Assembly (NCBI RefSeq): GCF_016583905.1 | Contig: NZ_NRRY01000005.1 | Location: forward strand, 100,550 to 164,549 | Length of the DNA: 64,000 nucleotides | DNA from: Lamprobacter modestohalophilus | GTDB lineage: Bacteria > Pseudomonadota > Gammaproteobacteria > Chromatiales > Chromatiaceae | Direction of reading: 5' to 3' | Part shown: positions 44,939 through 54,240 of the stretch, piece after piece | Layout of the letters: each line of letters starts with the position of its first letter | How positions within the stretch are numbered: the stretch's first letter is position 1 | The notes under the pieces: model-generated | Database searches by the model: none | The model's input: only the letters and a program-made list of their open reading frames with translations | Told to the model about the DNA's origin: nothing | Program-made: the position numbers and the translations under genes

Positions 44939-46861
44939 CTACTGCGATTTGCGCACGCGCAGATACCATTCGGAGAGAAGACGGACCTGCTTCGGCGTGT
45001 AGCCCTTCTCGACCATCCGGTCGACGAATTGGTCGTGCTTCTTCTTCTCGTCGCTCGACGCCTTGGTGTTGAACGAGATCACCGGCAACAGCTCCTCGGT
45101 GTTCGAGAACATCTTCTTTTCGATCACCACGCGCAGCTTTTCGTAACTGGTCCAGCGCGGATTGGAGCCATTGTTGTTGGCCCGTGCGCGCAGCACGAAG
45201 TTGACGATCTCGTTGCGGAAGTCTTTCGGATTGGATATGCCAGCCGGTTTTTCGATCTTCTCGAGCTCTTCATTCAAGGAGCCGCGATTCATCATCTCGC
45301 CGGTATCCGGATCGCGGTACTCCTGATCCTGAATCCAGTAGTCGGCATAGGTCACATAGCGATCGAAGATGTTTTGACCGTACTCGGCGTAGGATTCCAA
45401 ATACGCCGTCTGCAGCTCCTTGCCGATGAACTCAGCATAGCGTGGTGCCAGGTATTGCTTGAGGAATCCAAAATAGCGGTCCTGCACCTCTTGCGGGAGA
45501 TGCTCACGCACGATCTGCTTTTCGAGCACATAGAGCAGATGCACCGGATTCGCGGCGACCTCGGTGTGATCGAAGTTGAACACCTGCGACAGGATCTTGA
45601 ACGCAAACCGCGTCGAGATGCCAGACATGCCCTCATCGACACCGGCGTAATCACGGTATTCCTGTACGGACTTCGCTTTTGGATCGGTGTCCTTGAGATT
45701 CTCGCCATCGTAGACGCGCATCTTCGAGAAGATGCTCGAGTTCTCGGGCTCCTTCATCCGTGTCAGTACCGAGAACTGCGCCATCATCTCCAGCGTCCCT
45801 GGCGCGCAGGGCGCCTGATTCAATGAGCTATGGCGCAGCAGCTTGTCGTAGATCTGCTTCTCTTCAGTGACCCGCAAGCAATAAGGCACCTTGACGATGA
45901 AGACGCGATCAAGGAAGGCCTCGTTGTTCTTGTTGTTGCGGAACGATTGCCACTCAGACTCGTTACTATGCGCCAGGATGATGCCCTGGAATGGGATCGC
46001 TGAAAGTCCCTCGGTGGCGTTGTAATTGCCTTCCTGAGTCGCAGTCAGCAGCGGATGCAGCACCTTGATCGGCGCCTTGAACATCTCGACGAATTCCATC
46101 ATGCCCTGGTTGGCTCGGCACAGAGCGCCCGAGTAGCTGTAGGCATCAGCATCGTTTTGCGCGAAATGTTCCAGCTGGCGGATGTCGACCTTGCCGACCA
46201 GCGCGGAGATGTCCTGATTGTTCTCGTCGCCAGGCTCAGTCTTGGCAACCGCGACCTGCTCGAGGATCGACGGATAGAGCTTGACGACGCGGAATTTGGT
46301 GATGTCGCCGTTGTACTCCTGCAGCCGTTTCACCGCCCAAGGCGACATGATGCTACGCAGGTAGCGGGTGGGGATGCCATAGTCCTCTTCGAGGATCTTG
46401 CCATCCTCCTCGGGCGAGAACAGCCCTAACGGGGACTCGAACACTGGGGAGCCCTTGATGGCGTAGAAGGGCTTTTGTTGCATCAGCTCCTTGAGCTTCT
46501 CGGCCAGTGACGACTTACCACCTCCCACAGGACCGAGCAGGTAGAGGATCTGCTTCTTTTCCTCGAGTCCCTGCGCCGCGTGCTTAAGATAGGAGACCAG
46601 GTGCTCGATCGACTCTTCCATGCCGTAGAAGTCGGAGAAGGCTGGATAGCGCCTAATGACCTTGTTCTGGAAGATGCGGCTCAGCCGCGGGTCGTCATGG
46701 GTATCGATGAGCTCGGGCTCGCCGATAGCAGCCAACAGGCGCTGAGCGGACCCCGCGTAGGCCATCGGGTCGCTTTTGCACAGCTCCAGATACTCCTGCA
46801 GACTCATGTCCTCTTCGCGGGACGACTCATATCTGGCCTGATAGCGCTCAAAGATCGACAT
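44939..46861 (-). CDS. prkA: PrkA family serine protein kinase / AAA+ protein (YeaG)
   Basis: Stress-linked protein kinase with an AAA+ N-domain. The 640-residue protein has Walker A LLGPVGGGKSSLAEKLKELM near 110, SPLGLFSPEEDGKILEEDYG near 145 and FHR-like FVEMFKAPIKVLHPLLTATQ, followed by PFQGIILAHSNESEWQSFRN near 290. A C-terminal PrkA domain follows (VRLLSEWYLRVRKSQ at the end). In E. coli yeaG-yeaH is RpoS- and nitrogen-responsive; the same order with spoVR here predicts a starvation or osmotic-stress role. The 5' leader includes a GCGGC-GAAA-GCCGC hairpin (46909-46922). Confidence 0.96.
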   Translation of the reverse strand: MSIFERYQARYESSREEDMSLQEYLELCKSDPMAYAGSAQRLLAAIGEPELIDTHDDPRLSRIFQNKVIRRYPAFSDFYGMEESIEHLVSYLKHAAQGLEEKKQILYLLGPVGGGKSSLAEKLKELMQQKPFYAIKGSPVFESPLGLFSPEEDGKILEEDYGIPTRYLRSIMSPWAVKRLQEYNGDITKFRVVKLYPSILEQVAVAKTEPGDENNQDISALVGKVDIRQLEHFAQNDADAYSYSGALCRANQGMMEFVEMFKAPIKVLHPLLTATQEGNYNATEGLSAIPFQGIILAHSNESEWQSFRNNKNNEAFLDRVFIVKVPYCLRVTEEKQIYDKLLRHSSLNQAPCAPGTLEMMAQFSVLTRMKEPENSSIFSKMRVYDGENLKDTDPKAKSVQEYRDYAGVDEGMSGISTRFAFKILSQVFNFDHTEVAANPVHLLYVLEKQIVREHLPQEVQDRYFGFLKQYLAPRYAEFIGKELQTAYLESYAEYGQNIFDRYVTYADYWIQDQEYRDPDTGEMMNRGSLNEELEKIEKPAGISNPKDFRNEIVNFVLRARANNNGSNPRWTSYEKLRVVIEKKMFSNTEELLPVISFNTKASSDEKKKHDQFVDRMVEKGYTPKQVRLLSEWYLRVRKSQ

Positions 46862-47424
46862 TCAAGATACCTCGCTCGGAAATCACCATCGGGAGGCGCT
46901 GCCTGAGCGCGGCTTTCGCCGCCGCTACACGGGCGCGCCAGTCATTCTGTTATCTCGGCCTGTGCTGTATTGGAGATGAACGCCCCAGGCCCGTTATGCA
47001 AGCTTCTCCTTCGTTACGCCATCCGGGACCCCACCGGTGCTTCTGCGGGGATCGGCCGGACCTGCTCGGGGAGTCTGCCTCGGCAGCCGGGCTGGTCGTG
47101 ACAATCCGTGCAAACTCTGCGCCACGCTCCGGGGCGGCGCGCCGGCACTCGATGTTCAGCACCGATAATGCCAGCATTCGGTGCCCTTGCGTCAAGCACT
47201 CGCACCGAATCGGTGCGGAATCACGAATGGTCTTGGTGCACTAGGCTCATCCTGCGACCCAACACCCATGATCCAAATCTCAGAGGCCCAAGCTCAGAGG
47301 TACCAGCCTCAGCGATGCAGCCCTAACGGCACACCCCAGAGCTGCCTTCCCCGGTTAGACAGTCCTCGCCGCCCGGGTTCAGACCTGATCAACCAACACC
47401 CTGTGGCCGCCGCTAGTCCGCGTC
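46862..47424. other. 563-base intergenic region upstream of prkA
   Basis: No convincing gene. Short frames here on both strands are Arg/Ser/Pro-rich with no family resemblance. The part nearest prkA holds a small GNRA-type hairpin (46909-46922) that would be in the prkA leader. Near 47413-47432 there is a short direct repeat (AGTCCGCGTC). The length fits a regulated promoter region for the prkA operon, but no sigma-54 or sigma-70 site is clear. Confidence 0.5.
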
Positions 47425-47691
47425 CTAGTCCGCGTCTAAGAGGGTGAAGCAGATCAGCGTCGCGACGAGGCCGAACATGACTAAACATCCCAGGCTGCCA
47501 CAGACCAAGAGCAAGGCGGCAGCTCCAGCCCAGGCATACAGACAGTAGGCCTGGTTGTGCCGGTAGCTGGGCATCCGCCTGCGCTGCTGAAAGTCTCGAT
47601 AGTCCGCACGTCCCGCGCATAGCCAGTCGAGAGCACGCCGTGGCCAGCCACAGATCGAGGCTCGGGTTGGTGGTCGTCGCGTCGGTGCCAT
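47425..47691 (-). CDS. Small membrane protein of unknown function
   Basis: Not recognised. The 88-residue protein starts MAPTRRPPTRASICGWPRRA, an Arg-rich cytoplasmic part of about 45 residues. It ends with two close hydrophobic segments (AWAGAAALLLVCGSLGCLVM and FGLVATLICFTLLDAD). An AAGGTAAC box precedes the ATG at 47691. It is divergent from moaE. The positive N-terminus and C-terminal hairpin suggest a small inner-membrane protein; a chance ORF is possible. Confidence 0.5.
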   Translation of the reverse strand: MAPTRRPPTRASICGWPRRALDWLCAGRADYRDFQQRRRMPSYRHNQAYCLYAWAGAAALLLVCGSLGCLVMFGLVATLICFTLLDAD

Positions 47692-47833
47692 AGAGGTTAC
47701 CTTAACGATTGCGGCCAGTGCCTCGGATGTCACTCGCGGCCGAGGCGCTGATGACGATTGGACCATCCTGATCCTGAAGGCCACCGCTTAGAGACACGTC
47801 GATTAAGAGACACGCTAATTGAGAGACAAGCCG

Positions 47834-48301
47834 ATGAGCAGCACGCAGATTCGCATCCAAGCGACCCCCTTTGACCCCTTTGCGGAGCAGGATGAACTGC
47901 GCCGCGGCCAGCCTCAGGTCGGCGCCCTGGTCGCCTTCGTCGGCCTGATGCGGGATCTCAACGAGGGTGCAGACATCCGCGCGATGACGCTCGAGCACTA
48001 CCCTGGCATGACCGAGCGCGCCCTCGCAGCGATCGCCGACGAGGCGCGACGCCGCTGGCCGCTCGAGGGGATTCGTATCTTGCACCGCGTCGGCCGGCTC
48101 GAGCCGGAAGACCCCATCGTGCTGGTCGCGGTCACCAGCCGGCACCGAGGTGACGCCTTCCGCGCCTGCGAGCTGATCATCGACTACCTGAAGACCGACG
48201 CACCCTTCTGGAAGAAGGAGCACACCGAGCGCGGCGCGCGCTGGGTTGAAGCGCGCGATAGCGATGGCAGCGCAAAGGCCCGCTGGCGTGATGGGAGTTA
48301 A
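47834..48301 (+). CDS. moaE: Molybdopterin synthase catalytic subunit
   Basis: Inserts sulfur from MoaD thiocarboxylate into precursor Z to make molybdopterin. The 155-residue protein has GALVAFVGLMRDLNEGADI near 34, LEHYPGMTERAL near 58, ILHRVGRLEPEDPIVLVAVT near 84 and the active-site KTDAPFWKKEH near 124. The ATG at 47834 is preferred to a TTG five codons before it. It stands apart from other moa genes and overlaps the convergent M42 peptidase gene by 4 bases at the 3' ends. Confidence 0.96.
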   Translation: MSSTQIRIQATPFDPFAEQDELRRGQPQVGALVAFVGLMRDLNEGADIRAMTLEHYPGMTERALAAIADEARRRWPLEGIRILHRVGRLEPEDPIVLVAVTSRHRGDAFRACELIIDYLKTDAPFWKKEHTERGARWVEARDSDGSAKARWRDGS

Positions 48302-49407
48302 CCAGGCACGGTCGGGAACCCAGCGCGCGGCCCCATCTCGAAGCGGTCACGCGCATACAGCGGTGGCGATTGCATGTAGATCGCGACCAGCTCGGCGAGC
48401 GATTCAAGCGCCTCCTGGTGGATTCGCTCATAGCCGTGTGAGGCATCGATGCCAAAGGTCACCAGCGCCGTGCGCACATCGTTACCGGCCTCAAGCGCCG
48501 CCGCACTGTCCGAACGGTAATACTTGAAGATATCGCGCTGATGCGGGATCTGAAACTCCTGGCAGATCTGAATGATGCGATGCGTCAGATGGTAGTCGAA
48601 CGGGCCGCCCATATCCGCCATGCAGATCGTCGCGCCGAACTCGCTCGAATTTTGCCCCGGCGCCGTGGTGCCGTTATCGATGGTTAGCATCTCGGCGACA
48701 TCCTTGTGCAAGGCCGCCGACGCACCAGAGCCGACCTCTTCCGAGATCGTAAACAGCGGATGGCAATCGACCGGGAGCTTGACATCGCCCTCCTTGACCG
48801 CCTTGACCGCCGCCAGCAGCAGCGCCGCGCCGGCCTTATCATCGAGATGCCGCGAATTGATGTAACCCGTCGCCGTGATCTCCGGCGCGGTGTCGATGGC
48901 GATGAAGTCGCCAACATGCACCCCGAGCTGCAGCAGGCCTGGGAGGTCGTAGACGCGCTCGTCGATGCGAAACTCGACGAAATCCCAGCCACCCTCCTGC
49001 TTGTCGATCTCAGGCCCGAAGGTATGGCCCGAGGCCTTCAGCGGCAGAATGGTGCCGCGATGCTGGCCGATATCGGTGAACAGGGTACAGCGCGCCCCCT
49101 CGGCGAAGCGGGAGTTCCAATGGCCAACCGGAACCAGCTGCAGACGCCCATTCGGCTTCAGCGCCTTGACCATCGCCCCAAGGGTATCGATGTGCGCGAC
49201 GATGGCCTTATTCGGCCGCGCCGCCTCACCCTTCAAGGTCGCCCGGATCGCTCCCCGGCGGGTGAGCTCGAAGGGCACATCAAGGCGCTCGAGCTCCTCG
49301 CAGACCAGATGCACGACGCGGTCGGTATAGCCGGCCGGGCTTGGGGTAAACAGGAGTTTGAGCAGGATCTCGAGCAGGTACTCGTTATCGATTCGAAGAT
49401 GCTTCAA
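48298..49407 (-). CDS. M42 family peptidase of the NAGGN osmolyte cluster
   Basis: Third member of the trio that makes N-acetylglutaminylglutamine amide (TIGR03106-type M42 hydrolase); its exact role in turnover is unsettled. The 369-residue protein has the di-metal ligands of M42 enzymes: AHIDTLGAMV near 70, NSRHLDDKAGAALLLAAV near 188, catalytic SEEVGSGAS near 225, and C-terminal GIDASHGYERIH. The TTG start at 49407 overlaps the synthetase stop (TTGA), so translation is coupled. Peptidases of general use do not occur in this arrangement. Confidence 0.92.
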   Translation of the reverse strand: MKHLRIDNEYLLEILLKLLFTPSPAGYTDRVVHLVCEELERLDVPFELTRRGAIRATLKGEAARPNKAIVAHIDTLGAMVKALKPNGRLQLVPVGHWNSRFAEGARCTLFTDIGQHRGTILPLKASGHTFGPEIDKQEGGWDFVEFRIDERVYDLPGLLQLGVHVGDFIAIDTAPEITATGYINSRHLDDKAGAALLLAAVKAVKEGDVKLPVDCHPLFTISEEVGSGASAALHKDVAEMLTIDNGTTAPGQNSSEFGATICMADMGGPFDYHLTHRIIQICQEFQIPHQRDIFKYYRSDSAAALEAGNDVRTALVTFGIDASHGYERIHQEALESLAELVAIYMQSPPLYARDRFEMGPRAGFPTVPG

Positions 49408-51152
49408 GCGCGGAGCTCCCGGGCTGCTGTCTGCGGAAAGAGCAGATCGACGAAGCGCTCGGCGGTTGGTTGGGGCTCATGGTTGGCTAGCCCCGGCCGC
49501 TCGTTGGCCTCGATGATCACGTAATCAGATGCGGTCACGTCTGGCACTAGAAAATCCAGGCCGGTTACCGGAATGTCAAGCGCGCGGGCGGCTTTGCAGG
49601 CGGCTTGCGCCAGCGCCGGACTGAGATCGGCGGTCACATCATGGATGGTGCCACCAGTGTGTAGATTGGCGGTCTTGCGCACGACCAGCGTCTGCCCATA
49701 GGGCAAGGTGTCATCCATCTTGAAGCCGGCCTCGCGCACGCAGCGCTCGGTCTCGTCATCAACCGGAATGCTTGACTCGCCACTCGTCGCTGCCCGCCGC
49801 CGCCGACTCTGGATCTGGATCAGCTCGCTGATACTATGTGCTCCGGTGCCGACGATCTGCGCAGGCTTGCGAATGGCCGCGGCCACCACCTGAAAATCGA
49901 TCACGATGATGCGCAAGTCCGCACCACTGCAGAATTGTTCAAGAATGACGGTCTCACAGATCCGACGGGCATTTTTGATTGCCCGTTCGAGATCATTCGG
50001 ATCGCGGATATCGACACTGATGCCCGCCCCTTGCTCGCCACGCGCCGGCTTCACCACCACGCTACCATGCCGCGTTAGAAAGGCCTCCGCCTGATCCAGC
50101 GCCTCATAGGCGCACTGATCTGGCACCTTCAAGCCAGCGCCTCGCAACAGCCGCTGGGTCACGGCCTTATCGTCGCAACGGCTCATCGCCACCGCAGTGG
50201 TCAGCTCACTCAACGACTCACGGCAGACGATCCGTCGCCCGCCGAGCCCGAGGGCGAAGTAGCCAGCCTCAGCATCAACCACCTCGACCCCGATCCCACG
50301 CCGTCGCGCCTCGTTGACGATGATCGCCGAATAGGGATTCAGCTTCGCCGCCGGTTGTCTACCGATGAACAGCGGCTCGTTGTAGGCATTCTTGTTTTTC
50401 AACGCAAATACCGGAACCCGCTCGAAACCGAGCTTCTCATAGAGACGGATCGCGCCCTTGTTGTCATGCATCACCGAGAGATCTAAGAACGCACGACCCC
50501 GCGCCTGATAAAACTCAGCGACTTGACGGACCAGCGCTTCACCAATGCCAGGATAAGGGGCCTGGGCATCGACGGCCAATGCCCAGAGGCTAGCGCCACG
50601 CTCGACATCGCTGAAGGCCTCGACATGATCGATACCATTCACGCAGCCAAGGATACCGCCGTCCTGCTCATCCTGCGCAACCCAGAACTGCACCACCCGC
50701 GAGGCCCGCCGCTGCCAGATGAATTCAGCGCTCGGCGGCACCATACGGCGTGACGCATAGAGCCGATGGACAGCCTCCGCATCGGCTCGGTTGTTGAGCA
50801 GTCGCACAACGAAGCCCTTCGGCCGACGCGGCGAATACTGGTAGCGATCCAACCAGAGGCGAAAGGTATGCGAAGGGTCGAGAAACAGGTCTTGCGGCGC
50901 ATAGGAGAGCACCACGTGAGGATCACGCAGATACATGGCCACATCGCGCCGGCCGGAGCGTTCCTCTTGCAGGCACCTGGCCAGTTGCTGCGGATCATTG
51001 AAGGTCTGACCAAAGATCAGCCGACCCCAGCCGCAGTCGACCGCCGTTTCCGACCAAATCTCGTTCTCGTGTCGGCGCTTATTGTCCCAGCTACTCACCG
51101 ACTGCGCCCGCCGACGTTCGAGCCGGTGATGGATGTGCTCTCGCGTGCTCAT
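49404..51152 (-). CDS. ngg: N-acetylglutaminylglutamine synthetase (GNAT plus ATP-grasp)
   Basis: Makes N-acetylglutaminylglutamine from glutamine, acetyl-CoA and ATP, the backbone of the dipeptide osmolyte NAGGN. The 582-residue protein has an N-terminal GNAT domain (LWALAVDAQAPYPGIGEALV near 190 is the acetyl-CoA loop) and a C-terminal ATP-grasp domain with VVKPARGEQGAGISVDIRD near 363 and YVIIEANERPGLANHEPQPT near 540. It is the middle gene of the trio, 70 bases after the amidotransferase and overlapping the M42 gene. Domain fusion and order are diagnostic (TIGR03103-type). Confidence 0.94.
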   Translation of the reverse strand: MSTREHIHHRLERRRAQSVSSWDNKRRHENEIWSETAVDCGWGRLIFGQTFNDPQQLARCLQEERSGRRDVAMYLRDPHVVLSYAPQDLFLDPSHTFRLWLDRYQYSPRRPKGFVVRLLNNRADAEAVHRLYASRRMVPPSAEFIWQRRASRVVQFWVAQDEQDGGILGCVNGIDHVEAFSDVERGASLWALAVDAQAPYPGIGEALVRQVAEFYQARGRAFLDLSVMHDNKGAIRLYEKLGFERVPVFALKNKNAYNEPLFIGRQPAAKLNPYSAIIVNEARRRGIGVEVVDAEAGYFALGLGGRRIVCRESLSELTTAVAMSRCDDKAVTQRLLRGAGLKVPDQCAYEALDQAEAFLTRHGSVVVKPARGEQGAGISVDIRDPNDLERAIKNARRICETVILEQFCSGADLRIIVIDFQVVAAAIRKPAQIVGTGAHSISELIQIQSRRRRAATSGESSIPVDDETERCVREAGFKMDDTLPYGQTLVVRKTANLHTGGTIHDVTADLSPALAQAACKAARALDIPVTGLDFLVPDVTASDYVIIEANERPGLANHEPQPTAERFVDLLFPQTAARELRA

Positions 51153-51222
51153 TGCGCTGTCCCCTCGCCCGGATTGTCCGGTTATCTGTTCTCGTTACTA
51201 CTTCCGCCGCAGGCCGAGCACT

Positions 51223-52998
51223 TTAGATCCCCTGCTCTTGTAGCCAGAGCTCCAGCAGCGTCACCTGCCACAATTTGGAGCCGCGCAACGGCGTAATGTG
51301 CTCATCTGGTGCATCGAGCAACTGCTGCACATAGGCCGGTTGGAACAGCTCGCGCTCGCGTGCACGCTGACTGAGCACCGTCTCGCGCATCATCTCGAGC
51401 ACCTCGCCACGCGGGTACTTGAGGGCCGGGACCGGGAAATAGCCCTTGGGTCGGTCGATGACCTCGCTCGGGATGATCCGCCGCCCGACCGCCTTGAGTA
51501 CACATTTGCCGTCGTCGCAAAGTTTGTGCCGCGCCGGCATTCGCGCCGCCAACTCGACCAGCTCATGATCAAGGAAGGGCACGCGTGCTTCCAGGCCGGC
51601 GGCCATGGTCATGTTGTCGACGCGCTTGACGGGATCATCGACCAGCATGATCTGCTGATCGATGCGCAGCGCCTTATCGACCGCTGCCTCGGCGCCCGGT
51701 ATCGCGAAATGATCGCGGATGAAGGCTCGACTATGGTCGTCGCCATGCAGCCGCGGATGCACCGCCTGCAGATACTCGGCATGCTCGCGGTCACAGAAGA
51801 CGCGCGCGTAATCGGCCGCCGGGTCCCGGCTCTCGAGCATGGGTGGATACCAGTGATAGCCGCCGAAGACCTCGTCGGCGCCCTGCCCGCTCTGCACCAC
51901 CTTGACGTACTTGGCCACCTCCTGCGAGAGCAGATAAAAGCCAATCACATCATGGCTAACCATCGGCTCGGACATCGCCCGCACACAGCCAGGCAGGCTC
52001 GAGAGCAGCCGGTTGCGCGAATCGACCTGGATCTTGTGATGGTCGGTCGCGTAATGCTTGGCGATGATGTCCGAGTACTGGAACTCATCGCCGATCTCAT
52101 CGCCAACGCTCTCGAAGCCCACCGAGAAGGTATTCAGCCCGCGCTGGCCCTGCTCCGCCAGCAGGCCAACGATCAGGCTCGAGTCCAGCCCTCCAGAGAG
52201 CAGCACACCAACGTCGACATCGGCGACCAGACGGCGCTCGACTGCGGTGCGCAGCGAGGCCAGCAGCTGCTCCTGCCAGTCCTCGAAGCTCATGGACTGC
52301 TCTTCGGGGCTGGCAACGAAGCTCGGCTGCCAATACGGATGATCGCGCACCTGGCCATCGGGCTCGATCACCCGAATGGTCGCTGGCGGCAGCTTCCGCA
52401 CGCCACGCAAAATGGTATAGGGCGCCGGCACCACAGCATGGAAGTTCATGTAATAGTTCAGCGCCACGGGGTCCAAGTCGGTATCGACGCCACCGGCGGC
52501 GAGCAACGCCGGCAGACTCGAGGCAAATCGCAAGGCGCCGGGCAGCTCGGCATAGTAGAACGGCTTGATGCCGAGCCGATCACGCACCAGCGTTAAACGC
52601 CCCGTGTCGCGCTCGGCCATCGCAAAGGCGAACATGCCATGGAAGCGCTGCACGCAGTCTGGCCCCCAGGCATGGAAGGCCTTGATGATGACCTCAGTGT
52701 CGCTGTGCGAGAAGAACCGATAGCCTTTGCCGATCAGTTCCTCGCGCAACTCCTTGTAGTTGTAGATGCAGCCGTTGAAGGCGATGCTCAGCCCAAGCTC
52801 GCTATCGACCATCGGCTGATTGCCATGGGTGCTGAGGTCGATGATGCTGAGTCGGCGGTGGCCGAGCGCGATCTGCGCCTGCTGAAAGAGACCGCTGCCA
52901 TCGGGTCCGCGGGCCTGCATGCTCTGGTTAACGGCCGCCAGCGCACCAAGATCAATGGCCTGGCCGTCAAAACGGATTTCACCGCAGAATCCACACAT
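51223..52998 (-). CDS. asnO: N-acetylglutaminylglutamine amidotransferase (asparagine synthetase-like)
   Basis: Amidates N-acetylglutaminylglutamine to NAGGN. The 591-residue protein has a class II glutamine amidotransferase domain with Cys2 as nucleophile (MCGFCGEIRFDG), RGPDGSG near 30, HRRLSIIDLSTHGNQP and FNGCIYNYKELREE. An asparagine synthase domain follows with the PP-loop LLSGGLDSSLIVGLLAEQG near 268 and GQGADEVFGGYHWYP near 372. Ordinary AsnB is possible on domains alone, but the adjoining GNAT/ATP-grasp and M42 genes identify the NAGGN type (TIGR03104). It is the first gene of the trio, with GAGG before the start. Confidence 0.95.
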   Translation of the reverse strand: MCGFCGEIRFDGQAIDLGALAAVNQSMQARGPDGSGLFQQAQIALGHRRLSIIDLSTHGNQPMVDSELGLSIAFNGCIYNYKELREELIGKGYRFFSHSDTEVIIKAFHAWGPDCVQRFHGMFAFAMAERDTGRLTLVRDRLGIKPFYYAELPGALRFASSLPALLAAGGVDTDLDPVALNYYMNFHAVVPAPYTILRGVRKLPPATIRVIEPDGQVRDHPYWQPSFVASPEEQSMSFEDWQEQLLASLRTAVERRLVADVDVGVLLSGGLDSSLIVGLLAEQGQRGLNTFSVGFESVGDEIGDEFQYSDIIAKHYATDHHKIQVDSRNRLLSSLPGCVRAMSEPMVSHDVIGFYLLSQEVAKYVKVVQSGQGADEVFGGYHWYPPMLESRDPAADYARVFCDREHAEYLQAVHPRLHGDDHSRAFIRDHFAIPGAEAAVDKALRIDQQIMLVDDPVKRVDNMTMAAGLEARVPFLDHELVELAARMPARHKLCDDGKCVLKAVGRRIIPSEVIDRPKGYFPVPALKYPRGEVLEMMRETVLSQRARERELFQPAYVQQLLDAPDEHITPLRGSKLWQVTLLELWLQEQGI

Positions 52999-53510
52999 CT
53001 GGACATCCTCAAAACTAGATTTGGTTAGGGCTGAGCTTCATCGCGCGCCGCTACCTCGCAGTCGCCACCACACAAGATGAGGCAATGGCTGAACGGACAT
53101 CGAATCGGCGCGCTAGGGGCATCGCCGATGTAGGACAGCAAGCGCCGGGCCGGGTCGGGCACAGGGATGCCCGAGCCAAAGGACCAAAAGCCAGGACCGA
53201 GAGGCAATCGGTCGGCCTGCGAGCGTCGAGCGATGGACACCGATAGGCTGTCTGGCGCCCGGCTCTGGGAACGGACTAATGGGGCTCGCGTGTTGAACAT
53301 CGGGCCGCGCTGAGAAGACGGTTGCACCGTCAAGTTGAGCACTAGTTTAACGAATCCGACCCTAGCCTTCCATCCAGGGCTCCCGACCCGCAGGCCAACC
53401 GCCCGCCAGCTAGTCACTAGATGGTCACATTTCAATGCGGGGAGTTCGACTCTTCGCTAGCATGGTTGTCGGTCGCCCGGGGGCGTCCGGCCAGATTGGA
53501 AGAAAAAAAT
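52999..53510. other. 512-base divergent intergenic region between the NAGGN trio and folE
   Basis: This is the only control region for the osmolyte trio and for folE. No gene is supported here; the frame at 53025-53435 is Arg/Pro-rich without family features. The asnO leader (minus strand) has TTTTGAGGATGTCCAG before its ATG, and folE has GGAAGAAAAAA before its ATG. I cannot define the promoters with confidence. Confidence 0.5.
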
Positions 53511-54149
53511 ATGCCCGCAAACACCAAGCGCTCGCGCCTCACCACTGAGGGACACTACGCTGATAGTTTTGAGCCAACCAACGAACAGGAGGTCTATGAC
53601 CCGCGCAAGGAGCACCTGATCCATGAGATGCTGACCGAGATCGGCGAAGACCCGCAGCGTCAGGGGCTGAAACGCACCCCGCTGCGCGTCGCCAAGGCCT
53701 TCGATTTCCTCACCAGTGGCTATGCGATGTCGGCCGAGGAGATCATCAAAGCAGCCCTGTTCGAGGAAGATGTCCGCGAGATGGTGATCGTGCGCGACAT
53801 CGAGTTCTACAGCCTCTGCGAGCATCACATGCTGCCCTTCTTCGGCCACGCCCATGTCGGCTATCTGCCCAACGGCAAGGTCGTTGGCCTGAGCAAGATC
53901 GCCCGCGTCGTCGATGTGTTCGCGCGCCGTCTCCAGGTGCAAGAACGCCTGACCAGCCAGGTCGCCAATGCCTTGATGGATCACCTCGGCGCGCACGGCG
54001 TCGCCGTCGTCGTCGAGGCCAGCCATACCTGCATGATGATGCGCGGCGTGCAGAAACAGAACAGCACGACCGTGTCGAGTGCGATGCGCGGCACCTTTGA
54101 GTCCGATGCCCGCACGCGCGCAGAATTCATGGGTTTCCTGGGTCGCTAG
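53511..54149 (+). CDS. folE: GTP cyclohydrolase I (FolE type 1)
   Basis: Converts GTP to 7,8-dihydroneopterin triphosphate, first step of folate and preQ0 synthesis. The 212-residue protein has the zinc site residues in [20 protein letters not shown] near 103 and [11 protein letters not shown] near 172, plus [20 protein letters not shown] near 123. The ATG at 53511 is chosen for its purine-rich ribosome binding site. It is followed after 91 bases by the zinc-ribbon metallopeptidase. Confidence 0.97.
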   Translation: MPANTKRSRLTTEGHYADSFEPTNEQEVYDPRKEHLIHEMLTEIGEDPQRQGLKRTPLRVAKAFDFLTSGYAMSAEEIIKAALFEEDVREMVIVRDIEFYSLCEHHMLPFFGHAHVGYLPNGKVVGLSKIARVVDVFARRLQVQERLTSQVANALMDHLGAHGVAVVVEASHTCMMMRGVQKQNSTTVSSAMRGTFESDARTRAEFMGFLGR

Positions 54150-54240
54150 CGGCAGATTGCTCGCCGGCAGACTGCTCGCCAGCCGACATCCGTCGACATC
54201 CTCAGCGGATTGCCTGAGCCATCCAACCCATGGGGTCAGC

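Noticed and set aside
46950..47244. Short ORFs on both strands upstream of prkA
   Set aside because: Overlapping frames of similar length on both strands with biased composition and no motifs; treated as non-coding.
51298..52596. 432-codon plus-strand frame antisense to the NAGGN amidotransferase
   Set aside because: Shadow frame; no domain, and the opposite strand encodes an intact Cys2-type amidotransferase.
53025..53435. 136-codon minus-strand ORF between asnO and folE
   Set aside because: Arg/Ser/Pro-rich with no family resemblance or ribosome binding site; it lies in a divergent control region.
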